From contig JAUPFV010000004.1 of assembly GCA_036936605.1 (NCBI GenBank), positions 135,541,473 through 135,605,472 of the forward strand: a stretch of DNA of 64,000 nucleotides. The letters are read 5' to 3'. Made by a program: the position numbers and the translations under genes. The notes under the pieces were generated by a model. It searched no databases. It saw nothing but the letters and a program-made list of their open reading frames with translations, and was not told the origin of the DNA. The stretch is from Limnanthes douglasii subsp. nivea (lineage: Eukaryota; Streptophyta; Magnoliopsida; Brassicales; Limnanthaceae). Below are positions 45,075 through 54,687 of the stretch, piece after piece (within the stretch, counting starts at the first letter, position 1; each line of letters begins with the position of its first letter).

Positions 45075-48035
45075 CTAAGGGGGATCCTTTGAAGATGGCT
45101 CACCCTCATCTATTCCCTTGGTCTTGATATCACTTTGTTCCTCAATGACCTTCTTGCCTTTGGGGTCAGCCTCTTCTTCACCCGGACTCTCTCCGGTTTC
45201 CTCCTCGTCACCAGATGAGGATATATCAGTATACCCTTCATCAACCATGGTCCAATATGGAAGATCATCATCATCCACATAACGCCATAAGTCCCCAAGT
45301 CTCCTCTTCGGGAACTTCTCGTGAAATAGGAGGACCATGTCGGACTTCACCTTCTCAATCAATAATTCCTCACTCCGTAGCATCTCCTTGGCATAAGCAT
45401 TGATTTTGGCCTTGATCATGGCCTCTTGATCCTTCACCAGGGCAGCTTTCTCGCCAACAGCCTGAGTCACTGCATTCTCCAAAGTAAGTTTGTCAGTAGT
45501 CAGATTGGTGACAATCTTTTCTTTTGCTGCAGTCTCATCTTTTGAGGTTTTCAAGTCTTTCTCCAACTCGGACAGCTTAGCCCGGAGATCTTCTAGGGTT
45601 TTCTCCAAAGAGGCAACTTTTGTGTTGCTTTCATCTTTACTCCTCTTCAGCTGTTCGTTCGACTCCTTAAGCAAGTCAATCTGGGTAGTGGCACCCCGGA
45701 GGTCACCGGACAGTTTCTCCTTCTCAGACTTAAGCTCCTTAATGGTTTCTGCCTGACTCCGGACTTGCCTTTCCAGGGTGAGCACAGGTTGCACGTTGCT
45801 AAGGAGGGAGTGAGCTATAATGTCCCTTTCGCTAGAAACCAAGAAAGTCTTGCCATTAAAGTTCACTGTGTTGGAACTACTTGGAGGAACGTATGGCCCA
45901 ACAAACTCATCTCTTGACAGACCAAGAAAGTAATCACCTAGAGGACCCAGGCCGGTGACATCCACTTCGTCCATATTGATCTCTCCCCTTTCAATCTCAT
46001 CAGTATGGAGCTCCCCTGGAATTCCTTCGTTAAGATTCTCTGGGATCGCTTCAGCCAACGTTGGGTCAATTGGGAAAGTGGGCTCCGGATCCCGGACAGC
46101 GAACTCTTCTTCTTGAGAAGTCTTCTTCTTTTTTACTTCTCTGTCAGCACTATCGCTTGCTTGCTTGCGAGTTCGTTTGGAGGCCCTTAGATGTTTTGAG
46201 GGAGTCTCTCCGTGTTTCTTACTTTCCACTTCTACCACCTGTAGAAGGTTTGCATCAACTTGATCTGGGACTGGCACCTCTGTGTCAGTTGGAGTCTTTT
46301 TCTCTGTATCCGCTGCTGTTTTCCTCCCTTTCTTCTTTTGGCCCTTCATTTTACTCGGGGCTTTGGCCCGGAGAGGGAGGAAAAGGGTCCCATCTAGCTC
46401 ATGAGACCTTCTCAGCACAACGTCATCATCAGGAGGGGTGGAAAACTCCTCCCAGGTTAAATCCCTTCGACCTGTGGTGTTCCACAGGTGAGATCTGGCT
46501 AAGTTTCCCGGAGTGAAAGCCTTGTGAAACCGGTTCTCCCAGTTCTCTGCGGCCCATGTGTTTATTTTGCCACAGGTAACCTGTCCGGCTTTCGCATAGT
46601 CTCCGAACTCTTTTGGCAGTTCTAGCAAAACAAAAGAATAATTAAGTTAGTGAAAGCTTAAAGAAGGGAAGATTCGAATAGAAACTTAAAGAAAGAACTT
46701 ACGATCACTTCTCCATCTACTTCGAAGAAGGCTAGGATTCTCCCCAATCTTAATCTTCTTCCCATTCTCCCATGAGCCACTTATAAACAAGAACTGGCTC
46801 CTCCATTTATTCTCCGATTCCAGGAGATCGTCAACGGCTTTCAGATTGTTCCCCATATTAAAGTGATAAAAGGGGAACTGGTGATGTTTGCATAGACTTG
46901 CCACAGCAGCAAACTCTTCCATGGGAAGAGGGATTCCGGACAGCCTGGACGCCATTATGCATGACATCAAGGTGTACCATCCGTTGGGGCTCAGCTGCGA
47001 TGGACATAGCTTGACCAAATGGAAATAGCGCACTATCTCCGGATCCAATGGGAACCTGAGTCCCCAATTAAACAGCTCTGTAAAAAAGACAATCTCGTTT
47101 CTCTTGCAATCCATCGGGGTCCCCGGGTCGATGGGAATTCGAATCTTTACATTTTCAGGGATCCCCCACTTAGTGCGAAGCCGTCCCAAATCCCTAGTGT
47201 GAATAAACATGTACTTGGTTTTTAACAAAGACAAAAGGTACTTAAATTCTACCTTGTGAAAGCAGGGACCAACTTTCCCTTCAAGGCTCTCCGGCAGATC
47301 CGGACGGCTCAGATATAAGTCCTCTTTGCCTTTCTTGGCAACAACTATGGCAGTGTCAGCTTGTCCGGAAGACTCGGACTCAAACCTAGCCTCCTCTATG
47401 GAGTCTTCCATCCTCTCCTCCATTACTGTTGGGGGAGCTTCTGCGGAAACAGCCCGGGGAGGGATGAAGCTTGGTACAGCTAATCCTCCGGACTGACGGC
47501 TCGTTGAATGTTTTTGGGTTTTCACCTCAGCTTGAGTCTCTGAGGTCGAAGTTTCCTTTGGAGGCAGTGGACTACTAGCCTCCGGACCGACCAGCCTCTC
47601 CCGGAGGGTCCTAACAGTTGTCCCGGACCCTGACTCACTAGTATTCTTTGAGGAGAGTCCTTTGACCAACCTGCTTGGTCTTTTCATGATCAACTTGTCT
47701 GGGGAATGATCGGAGTCGGACCCCATGGCAATAAAAGTAGATTTCTTCTTAACACTCGTAACAGTAACCCCTGGTTCGACGACAGGAATTGACTCTTGAA
47801 CTGAAGAGTCTGAAACGATGGGGGAGAGTGTCGTTCGAAAGAGTTTTCTAGGTTTTGTACCTTTCGAAGAAGATGAACCTCTATCAGATTCTTCGATTGA
47901 AGTGGCTGGTCTCTCAACTGGCGATGCTGGAAGCCCTGCTGCAATCCTTTTCTCTTTTTCAACTCTTTGAGCTCTCTCTAGTTCTGAAAGATTGAGCCAG
48001 CCACCCTTGATTAAAGCTGTTCTTGCTGTGAACAT
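45075..48035 (-). CDS. Antisense two-exon gene of the Tat element
   Basis: Exon 1 is 46703-48035 (ATG at 48035, MFTARTALIKGGWLNLSE). The intron is 46622-46702 (81 nt, GTAAGT donor, pyrimidine-rich TTTTGTTTTGCTAG acceptor, phase 1). Exon 2 is 45075-46621. Joined length is 2,880 nt, an exact multiple of three, giving 959 residues. The N-terminal 200 residues are Ser/Pro-rich and charged. A domain at about 47270-46760 (KYMFIHTRDLGRLRTKWGIP, FNWGLRFPLDPEIVRYF, LSPNGWYTLMSCIM) resembles the 'putative gypsy type transposon' family (Transposase_28). Exon 2 has a basic patch (SKRTRKQASD, VKKKKTS), a long coiled coil at about 45800-45350 (LERQVRSQAETIKELKSE, LEKTLEDLRAKLSELEKD) and an acidic tail. Function unknown; antisense extra ORFs at this position are known in some Tat elements (for example Retand and Grande). 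Confidence 0.88.
46622..46702 (-). other. Intron of the antisense gene
   Basis: 81 nt. The donor is GATC|GTAAGTTC and the acceptor GTTTTGCTAG|AACTG. The reading frame stops in exon 1 within a few codons of the donor if unspliced, and exon 2 lacks an ATG fitting its domain start, so splicing is needed for the full protein. Confidence 0.85.
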
Positions 48036-48121
48036 AAAACGATTAAGGAAATCTTAAGGTTTTAGAGAGATGAAGTTTTGAGTAAAATGGCAAAGTGAAA
48101 ATGAGACTGTGAAAGATGAAT

Positions 48122-48132
48122 AGTATTTATAG
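48122..48132 (-). promoter_or_regulatory. TATA box of the antisense gene
   Basis: The minus strand reads CTATAAATACT about 90 bp upstream of the ATG at 48035. The core CTATAAATAC equals the LTR TATA element. It lies outside the LTR, so the antisense gene appears to have its own promoter. The rest of 48133-48446 is its upstream region, with no ORF, and contains GACACGTGTCCC-type text (48296-48306) with an ACGTG G-box-like core. Confidence 0.6.
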
Positions 48133-48446
48133 TAAATGTAAAAAAGGGGTTTGATTCCTAGGAGAATCCGAAAAGTTGGGCAATGATTAAAAGACGGCGC
48201 TGACGTCATCAAAACCATTTAAAGAAGTTACCTATTCAATAAAGTGGTGTAATTTTCGAGGTAGAAAAACGGCTGGAGTGGCCAACCAGAGGGTGACACG
48301 TGTCCCACTACTCCTGACAAAGAACCGTTTGGAATTCGTAACGGTTGGGCTGTCCGGGCCTGTCTCAACTCTCTTCGAATCGGTAAACCACTTCCGAAAC
48401 CGGACTGTTTTTCAGTTCTTTAACAAGGACACTTGTTCAAATACCT

Positions 48447-48456
48447 AAAAAAGGGG
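48447..48456 (+). other. Polypurine tract of the young Tat element
   Basis: AAAAAAGGGG followed by CTCC lies directly before the 3' LTR start at 48461, the expected plus-strand priming site. Confidence 0.85.
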
Positions 48457-48460
48457 CTCC

Positions 48461-48962
48461 TGATGAGTCCGAATTCGAAGAGCTCCCCGGAAGGGTAGTC
48501 CAAAGTAAAACTCCCCGAAAATCGAACAGCCTCCAAGACTATAATCCGAACAGGACTGATTGATCCGGACAGGTGATTTTGAACACTGCAAGCATAAGGC
48601 AGTTCGAACTATGACTAAAGTACTAAAAAACCTAAACACTATCTGACTAAGCTGTCTATTCACTTACTTAAAACTTGTGGGCCTTTAAACATGACCCGGG
48701 TCCACTAAACTTGACCCGAAAGCCCATAAGGGCCCAAATTTCACACTATAAATACCCAACCACCAGCATTAACTATGGGTAAGAAAAATTAACTGCTGCC
48801 AGGCTGCTTAATTCTCTCTCCACCCTTGAAACACTTTGTAACACCCTGAAATATCTTAAAACACCTTTAAACACCACCACACCACCGTGAAACACCCTTA
48901 CGCTGCCTTAAAACTCTACTTAAAATTACCAGCCTACCCCCAGGCTACTTTTATCCACACCA
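48461..48962 (+). repeat. 3' LTR of the young Tat element
   Basis: 502 bp, three differences from the 5' LTR. TATA CTATAAATAC is at 48746-48755. It is followed by the TSD copy ATGTT at 48963-48967 and then LINE-C sequence. Confidence 0.95.
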
Positions 48963-49514
48963 ATGTTTATTAGTCCAAGTGAAATTTGAGCCTACATAAC
49001 CTGGGTCTTCTAATTTACAGTCAAAGATCATTTCATTAAAGTCATCTAGGCTTTTAGTATGCTGATTATTACATGCTCTTTGCTCACTAATTTTAGATAT
49101 AGCATTAAAGTCTCCTACAACTAACCAAGGTAACATGTTAACAGATAAATTTCTAAGCTGATTCCATAAAACTAACCTATGACTAATATTGCATTTTGCA
49201 TACACAACAGTAAGTAAAATAACCTCCCTATATGCAGAGTGACTAATTCTAACATTTAAAAGCTGTTCAAAGTTATCTAAAAGTTCAATCTTAAAACCAT
49301 TTCTCCCTAAAACCCACACTTTGTTACTTGTATTTACCAGAACAGATTCAAATCCTAGTTTAGAGCAAATTTCTAAACTTCTATTCTCAGACACCATAGG
49401 CTCTTGTAAAGCTAATATATTAACCCCATGTTTCTTAGTTAAGTTTTTGATTCTTTTAATGGTTTTAGAATTACCTAATCCTCTAACATTCCAGTTTAAC
49501 ATTTTTAAAGACAT
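48963..49514 (-). pseudogene. LINE-C ORF2, 5' part (endonuclease)
   Basis: Starts at the ATG at 49514 (MSLKMLNWNVRGLGNSKTIK), eight bases after the ORF1 stop. APE-type endonuclease motifs are LNWNVRGLGN, LALQEPMV, LLTVVYAKCN, WLVVGDFNAIS and GSNFTWTNKH. The sequence is cut by the Tat element at 48963 and continues at 38435 in the same frame (TNKH, then KWKRLARCL). No stop lies in this half. Confidence 0.92.
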
Positions 49515-49522
49515 TCTAAAGC

Positions 49523-51817
49523 TTATTTAGAGGATCCTAAAGATCCTTTAGAGTTTCTAGATTTAATGACTAGCTTATTCCTAGAAGATCTTCTAAGAAA
49601 ACTATTCAGAGAAGGTTTATTCTTATTCTTAGGAGATGCAGGCAAACTTAAGTTATCTACATAGAATTTTCCTATATGTGAATTAGGGGACAAACTTAAC
49701 CTATTTCTAGATGGAACTAATATAATTTCATCTTCATTCTCATTCAATAAAGCATTAAAAGGATGATTTAAATTCATGGATGCAACTACATTATCTATAT
49801 CTTTTTTTGTAATATTAGCAGTTTCAAGTTGTTTAAAAGCAATTAGGTTACTCTCTATGAAAACAACATCCTGAGAATTTAAAGCATCTACTGTTAACTC
49901 ATTATCAACATCCACACAAGCAACATTATCAGTTTCATGCATTTGCACACAACTATCAAAAGCAAGATTAATGTCATCAATGTTTTTACATGCAATATTA
50001 TCAATCTTATCAGCACAGGTTGTAGAAGAAGCATTATACAAAACATTATCATTCATAACATTATCATGTTCACAATTTTCAATCTTATCAGCACCATTTA
50101 CAGAAGAAACATTATACAAACCATTCATAACAGTATGATGATCACAATTATCAATCATATCAGCACAACTTGCAGGAGAAGCATTATGCAAAACATTATT
50201 ATACTCACAATTTTCAACAAACATCATGGATTTATCTATTGCAGATGTACTTTCATTATTATTAGTTAATCTACTATGAAGTGCAATCAAGTCAGAATCA
50301 ACATTTACACTATCCATGTTCATAGCAGGTACAGCATTCAACTCAGACACAATTTCAGCATCTATATTTTCACATTTAGTTCGTTTATCAGAATCTTTCT
50401 CAACATGCAAATTATTCAAAACACCAGATTTATCATTCATAACATTATCATGCTCACAATTTTCAATCATATCAGCACCACTTACAGAAGAAGCATTACA
50501 CAAAACATTATCATTGAAAACAGTATCATACTCACAATTTTCAACAAACATCATGGATTTATCTATTGCAGATGTACTTTCATTATTATTAGTTAACCTA
50601 CTATGAAGTGCAATCAAGTCAGAACATTCTTTAACAATGTTTACACTATCCATGTTTATAGCAGGTACAGCATTCAACTCAGACACAATTTCACATATAG
50701 TTCGTTTATCAGAATCTTTCTCAACATGCAAATTATTCAAAACATCAGATTTATTATGAATATCAACATGAGCATCAACTAACAGTGTATTCATATCAAC
50801 ATGATTCTCATTTATTTCAGATTGCACATTAATATTAACTTTTTTAGGCATCCAGACACTAGTATTCATTTTATCCTTAGATTTGATCTCAATCTTTTTT
50901 AAGTTCTGTTTGTGCTTAAAATCTAAGTCCTCAGATTTACAATCACTATCCTTATGACCTAAATGCCTACACTTCCTACAATATGCTGGTTTGTTTCTAT
51001 AGATTATGTCCTGCCAATAACCCTCCCTATCACCAAAACAGACCCAAATCTTTTGAGGTAAGACACTAGAAACATCTAAAATAGTCCAAACTTCACAATT
51101 ATTGAAACTAGCCCTATTCTTACTAGGCATCCACGTATTTAAAGGAACACCAACAGCCCTAGCTAAGTTTTCTAATGTATCTATATTATACATGTATTCT
51201 GGTAATTTCGGAAATGACACCCAGACAGGAGTCAATGGTGATTCACGTTTGGGATTATAGTCTGGACTCCATTTTAATATCCTAAAAGTGTACTGACCCA
51301 TAGATCTGACATTGTACTTCCAAAATTTTTTTACATCCAACATATTTTCAAATTCTATAAACACATGCCTATAATCCATTTTATAAACACTGTAATTTCC
51401 TAACAGTTTTAAAGAAGCCAAATAACCTCTAAAATCATGCACAGAAGGACTACCATAGGAAAATTTAGCAATCAGTGTATACATAGAGAGAGAGTTAAGG
51501 ATAGACTTATCTTTTTTGCAAAACCTAACAAAGGTGTATCCATCCTCAGAGCCGATTTCGACCTCATTGTGCTTGAAATCCTTCGAAGAAACGAGTCGCT
51601 CCTCTTTTCCCAATCTAACAGCCTCAGCGTACGATCTCAACGGATGTTTTGAAGATATAGAATCGCCTTTTTGTGGATCTTTGTTCGAAGACTCGTTTCT
51701 TTCAAAAATCGGGTTTTGAAAGAAACTAGCCTTAGAGATTAGGTTTTTTGAAAGATTGTTTATAGGTTTAGGCGAAATTTGTTCTTCAAGATGAAGAACA
51801 GAAAGGGGTTTTTGCAT
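49523..51817 (-). CDS. LINE-C ORF1 protein with internal duplication
   Basis: 764 codons from the start at 51817 (MQKPLSVLHLEEQ) to the stop at 49523. A DUF4283-like domain is at about 100-230 (LIAKFSYGSPSV, VFIEFENMLDVKKFW, ILKWSPDYNP). A zinc knuckle CRKCRHLGHKDSDC (CX2CX4HX4C) is near residue 290. The following 400 residues are Asn/Asp/Ser-rich and built from repeats such as ENCEHDNVMND and SELNAVPA.NMDSVN, and the basic C-terminus is RRSSRNKLVIKSRNSK. At 764 residues it is much longer than LINE-A ORF1 (432); the tandem duplication accounts for much of that. The expected role is RNA binding in the LINE RNP. The frame is intact. Confidence 0.87.
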   Translation of the reverse strand: MQKPLSVLHLEEQISPKPINNLSKNLISKASFFQNPIFERNESSNKDPQKGDSISSKHPLRSYAEAVRLGKEERLVSSKDFKHNEVEIGSEDGYTFVRFCKKDKSILNSLSMYTLIAKFSYGSPSVHDFRGYLASLKLLGNYSVYKMDYRHVFIEFENMLDVKKFWKYNVRSMGQYTFRILKWSPDYNPKRESPLTPVWVSFPKLPEYMYNIDTLENLARAVGVPLNTWMPSKNRASFNNCEVWTILDVSSVLPQKIWVCFGDREGYWQDIIYRNKPAYCRKCRHLGHKDSDCKSEDLDFKHKQNLKKIEIKSKDKMNTSVWMPKKVNINVQSEINENHVDMNTLLVDAHVDIHNKSDVLNNLHVEKDSDKRTICEIVSELNAVPAINMDSVNIVKECSDLIALHSRLTNNNESTSAIDKSMMFVENCEYDTVFNDNVLCNASSVSGADMIENCEHDNVMNDKSGVLNNLHVEKDSDKRTKCENIDAEIVSELNAVPAMNMDSVNVDSDLIALHSRLTNNNESTSAIDKSMMFVENCEYNNVLHNASPASCADMIDNCDHHTVMNGLYNVSSVNGADKIENCEHDNVMNDNVLYNASSTTCADKIDNIACKNIDDINLAFDSCVQMHETDNVACVDVDNELTVDALNSQDVVFIESNLIAFKQLETANITKKDIDNVVASMNLNHPFNALLNENEDEIILVPSRNRLSLSPNSHIGKFYVDNLSLPASPKNKNKPSLNSFLRRSSRNKLVIKSRNSKGSLGSSK
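50221..50765 (-). repeat. About 328-bp tandem duplication inside LINE-C ORF1
   Basis: The block at 50221-50440 recurs at 50549-50765 (CATCATGGATTTATCTATTG is at the start of both) with few differences and small in-frame indels. It encodes DKSMMFVENCEY, RLTNNNESTSA and SELNAVPA twice. Shorter ENCEHDNVMND-type repeats extend it to about 50030. Confidence 0.9.
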
Positions 51818-52037
51818 TGTTTGTGGTATAAGGGACTAGATCTGAGTTTGGAAAATACGATTAGTGGCAGAGATACCACCACCTAGGGTTTCAATATCGA
51901 AAGAGAAGAGGCATAAATGAGTGGCTGAGAAGATAAACCACTCAGATTGGGGGCTTGGCCCATGGCCTAGAAAACAAGATCCGATTTAGGTTTCTTGGAG
52001 GCCTAAATCCCAACTAAAATTCATCTATTTTACTGTT

Positions 52038-52393
52038 CTATATATAATGCTATGTTTCATATTTCAATATGAATTAATAATGAAGAATAAGGCAGCAATA
52101 GTTATTTGGGTGAAACCGACAATAGAAATTATTTGTGTAAAATGTAAGTGCATAGCTAATTCTTAATTGTTTACAACTACCCATCTTTTGCTACTGTTTC
52201 TCCTAATCGACAGCCGAGAAATGCAAGAACATTTATATATAAACATTCGAATAGAAACCAAAAAAAGATATGGGGTGATTTCAATATCAACAATATCAAT
52301 CCAATTTTCTACGACTTATGGAAAATTTTAATTGAATTAGAAACAGAATTTTAATTTCTACTTGCAGATTCCAAGTCTTGGTTGGGTAGATGA
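52038..52393. other. Downstream region of the DUF26 gene
   Basis: AT-rich host sequence between the LINE-C upper TSD and the DUF26 stop, with no other feature. The 3' UTR and poly-A site of the minus-strand gene must lie here, for example near the A/T-rich 52245-52345. Confidence 0.5.
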
Positions 52394-53336
52394 CTAAGAG
52401 AAAAGTGTTAAGACCGCCATCGCTAGAACAATTGCAGATCCATCTAGTAAAAATCTCTTTGCATCTGACATCAATATCACCATCAAAACATGAATCATGT
52501 ATGAAAATATATCAGGAAATATAACAAGAAACCAATTTTGCCTCTATATTATCTTCATTACTCATGTATAATTTCTAAAAGCTTTGTAACTTACCATTAT
52601 TTACAGGGATAGAGACATTGAAGTAGAACCGAGAATCATGATACCACATGCTACAGCTACTACCATAAATTTCCCAACCTCTTTTGTTTCCAATACTTGT
52701 TCGAAAAGTCACCAACGCAGCATTTAAGCACTTTCTACACTCCTCCTTATTTATATCTCTGATGCACTGAGCCATACCATACCTCTTCTCATTTTCTCCC
52801 GCCTCCAAAACACCTGTCTGAAACATTAACGGCGTCGTAGGAGCCGAACTAGCAAGCTGGCTCATAAAGTTGATTCCTTTAGACCCCATCCAAGGATCAT
52901 CGAAATCACTATCATTATATACTGCAGCTGAAAATTGATCCCACACGCCAAAAAAATCCTCGCTCGAGTAACGAAGAAAACACCATGTGAACCAAATCGC
53001 CACGTTTTTGCTAGCTGAACAATTGTACGAGGCTGATCGGATACATTCTTGGATGCAGTTATAACAGTCGGCCCTCGAGACATCTCCTCTGCATTGAACA
53101 AGACCGAAAACATTGCTTTTGCCTTGGCCAGCGGTCTCTCTATAAAAGCCATTATGGATAGGTCCATTTGTAGAAAGAGAATCCAAAACGATTACCAGAT
53201 TATCCTGGAATGAACTCCCGGTGGTAGACTCACCTTCTTTTAAACAGCTTTGAGCAGTATTCAGATTGGTATCTGAATGGCATGGCCAATATAAAAAAGC
53301 TAAAGCTGAAAACAGAATGAAGCAAACTTTCTCCAT
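52394..53336 (-). CDS. Cysteine-rich repeat secretory (DUF26) protein, GPI-type tail
   Basis: Two exons: 52595-53336 and 52394-52464, with a 130-nt intron (52465-52594, donor AATG|GTAAGT, acceptor GATGTCAG|AT, phase 1). Joined length is 813 nt, 270 residues. I chose the ATG at 53336 because the longer reading starts with GTG. Residues 1-22 form a signal peptide (MEKVCFILFSALAFLYWPCH). Two DUF26/Gnk2 domains each carry C-X8-C-X2-C: Cys 82/91/94 (QCRGDVSRADCYNC) and 191/200/203 (QCIRDINKEECRKC). Exon 2 adds a short hydrophobic end (DGSAIVLAMAVLTLFS), which looks like a GPI-attachment signal or membrane tail. There is no kinase domain, so it is a CRRSP and not a CRK. The family includes extracellular, mannose-binding antifungal and plasmodesmal proteins. 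This is the only clearly intact host gene in the window. Confidence 0.9.
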
Positions 53337-53401
53337 TTTTATGCTCACTCTTATGAGATTGCAGGAAAAAAGAAAGAGAGATTAGAAGTGTGTCAATTCC
53401 T

Positions 53402-53477
53402 TATAGTTTATATGCTAAGATAAATAGTCAAAGACTGAAGATAATGCAACTTGGTCTTTTTTATTTACTAAGGTCAA
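53402..53477 (-). promoter_or_regulatory. Promoter elements of the DUF26 gene
   Basis: On the minus strand CATATAAACTATAAGG (about 53401-53415) is a TATA box about 70 bp upstream of the ATG. Two W-box cores lie above it: TTGACT at 53426-53431 and TTGACC at 53472-53477. W-boxes bind WRKY factors and fit pathogen- or salicylate-responsive expression, which is common for DUF26 genes. Confidence 0.5.
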
Positions 53478-54687
53478 CTCTTTAGATTGGAAGCTTGCCA
53501 TTTTGTTCTTGGACAATATAAATTGGAAGCCACTACCACTAATTTATCTTACATATAGGCGTTCTTAGTGTTTTTAATATTGTTAATAACAAATCTGTAG
53601 CTGTTGACAAACATGGCAAAAGCTTGAAATTAACAAAGAATCCAAACAATTAATAATGTATTCTATTACATCATCATGGCACATCACAATCACAAAGTCT
53701 TAGGTTTGATCGGATCAAATTGGTCTTGGAGGGTGGAGTTCTAACCTGTCATCAATTGAATTCATCGGTTAGACCAGATCCTTCACAAACCTTGTAGGTC
53801 TGAGTCAGAGCCATAAGAACACTACATACACAAAAAACGAACTATGATCGGATCTGAGGGTTGGTAAAAATATAAAACAATCACTGAAACATATCATTTT
53901 TAGTTAAATGTAAGGGAGAAAATGGTTAAGGGTAAGTGTAGAGAACAAGTAATTCATAGCAGAATTTTGTATTTAAATCGATTTTTAATATTAATTAGCT
54001 AGATTCTTTTCATTAATTTGGTTAAGTCTGTATATTAACCGGATCTTGTATTAGTTGCACTTTTTTATATTAATTACAATTTTATAAATATTTTTTTATA
54101 TAAATTTGATTTTTAATTAATTGCATGTTTATATCTTTTATATTAGTTGGTTGATTATCACAACCATCATATATAATGACCAAGATAATGGTATGCAAAG
54201 TTTGAGAAATTTTTTTAAGACCATGTTTTCGAAGAGAAAAATGTTATTCTAGTATTTTTTGGGAGATTAATAAGGTGAGAGATAAACATTAAAAATTAAA
54301 TTACGTAAACTTTTGTAATAGAGATTAATTGAGTCATTTGTGTTTGACTGTTTTTTCCTAACCAACTTATTAATTAAAAAGAGTTTACGTTGCCTCCTCG
54401 ATGTACTATTATTTCCAATATTTGAACTATGTTGAATCTGTATTGTGTGCTTGGTTTTATTTATTCTTTCTTTTATTTATGTCTCAGACAAGGTTAATTG
54501 TTTTCTCCAAAGGTTTGGTAATTGATACATCGTCGCTTGTCTTTGTTAAACTGTGGTTTTACCCTATAAGTCGTGCGGTGAGCGTGGATCAATAGTAAAA
54601 GGAGTAGATTAATCGCGATTTGTAGGTTGGAGAAGTAGATATCGCCTGAAAAACCGGAAAGCCTCAAAAGATGAGTTCCATGAAGCT
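53478..54687. other. AT-rich spacer, possible copia LTR part
   Basis: No gene was found. If the copia remnant that begins at about 54688 kept its 5' LTR, it would lie in 54.0-54.6 kb, but I could not identify TG/CA ends or a tRNA-Met-type PBS. The ORF at 54401-54595 is not family-like. Confidence 0.4.

Larger units (their letters stand above)
38436..48962 (+). mobile_element. Young Tat-lineage Ty3 retrotransposon with antisense gene
   Basis: The element is 10,527 bp with two 502-bp LTRs (TGATGAG...CACACCA) and a perfect ATGTT target duplication (38431-38435, 48963-48967). It also has a PBS, gag-protease, a pol with RT, RNase H, a second (archaeal-type) RNase H and integrase, an antisense two-exon gene, and a PPT. 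The dual RNase H, absence of a chromodomain and antisense extra ORF place it in the Tat branch (Retand/Tat-like). The LTRs differ at three positions only (38505/48530, 38547/48572, 38566/48591), about 0.6 percent. At a commonly used plant rate of 1.3e-8 per site per year that is about 0.2 million years. It interrupts LINE-C ORF2. Confidence 0.96.
34532..52022 (-). mobile_element. Full-length L1-type LINE (LINE-C), split by a Tat element
   Basis: The 15-bp sequence ATCTATTTTACTGTT occurs at 34517-34531 and 52023-52037 as a perfect TSD. Adjacent to the lower copy is a short T run (poly-A on the minus strand). Removing the Tat element (10,527 bp plus 5-bp TSD) leaves a LINE of about 6.96 kb with 5' leader, ORF1, ORF2 and a 3' UTR of about 350 bp. 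The ORF2 frame reads straight across the Tat insertion site, so that part was open when the insertion occurred. Confidence 0.93.

Noticed and set aside
45215..47225. Plus-strand ORFs across the antisense gene (45215, 45490, 46005, 46061, 47019)
   Set aside because: They are opposite-strand shadows of the coiled-coil gene, with no ATG context or domain.
49937..50596. Plus-strand ORFs over LINE-C ORF1 repeats (Ile/Thr-rich)
   Set aside because: They are the reverse complement of the Asn/Asp-rich repeat region; their repetition reflects the minus-strand duplication.
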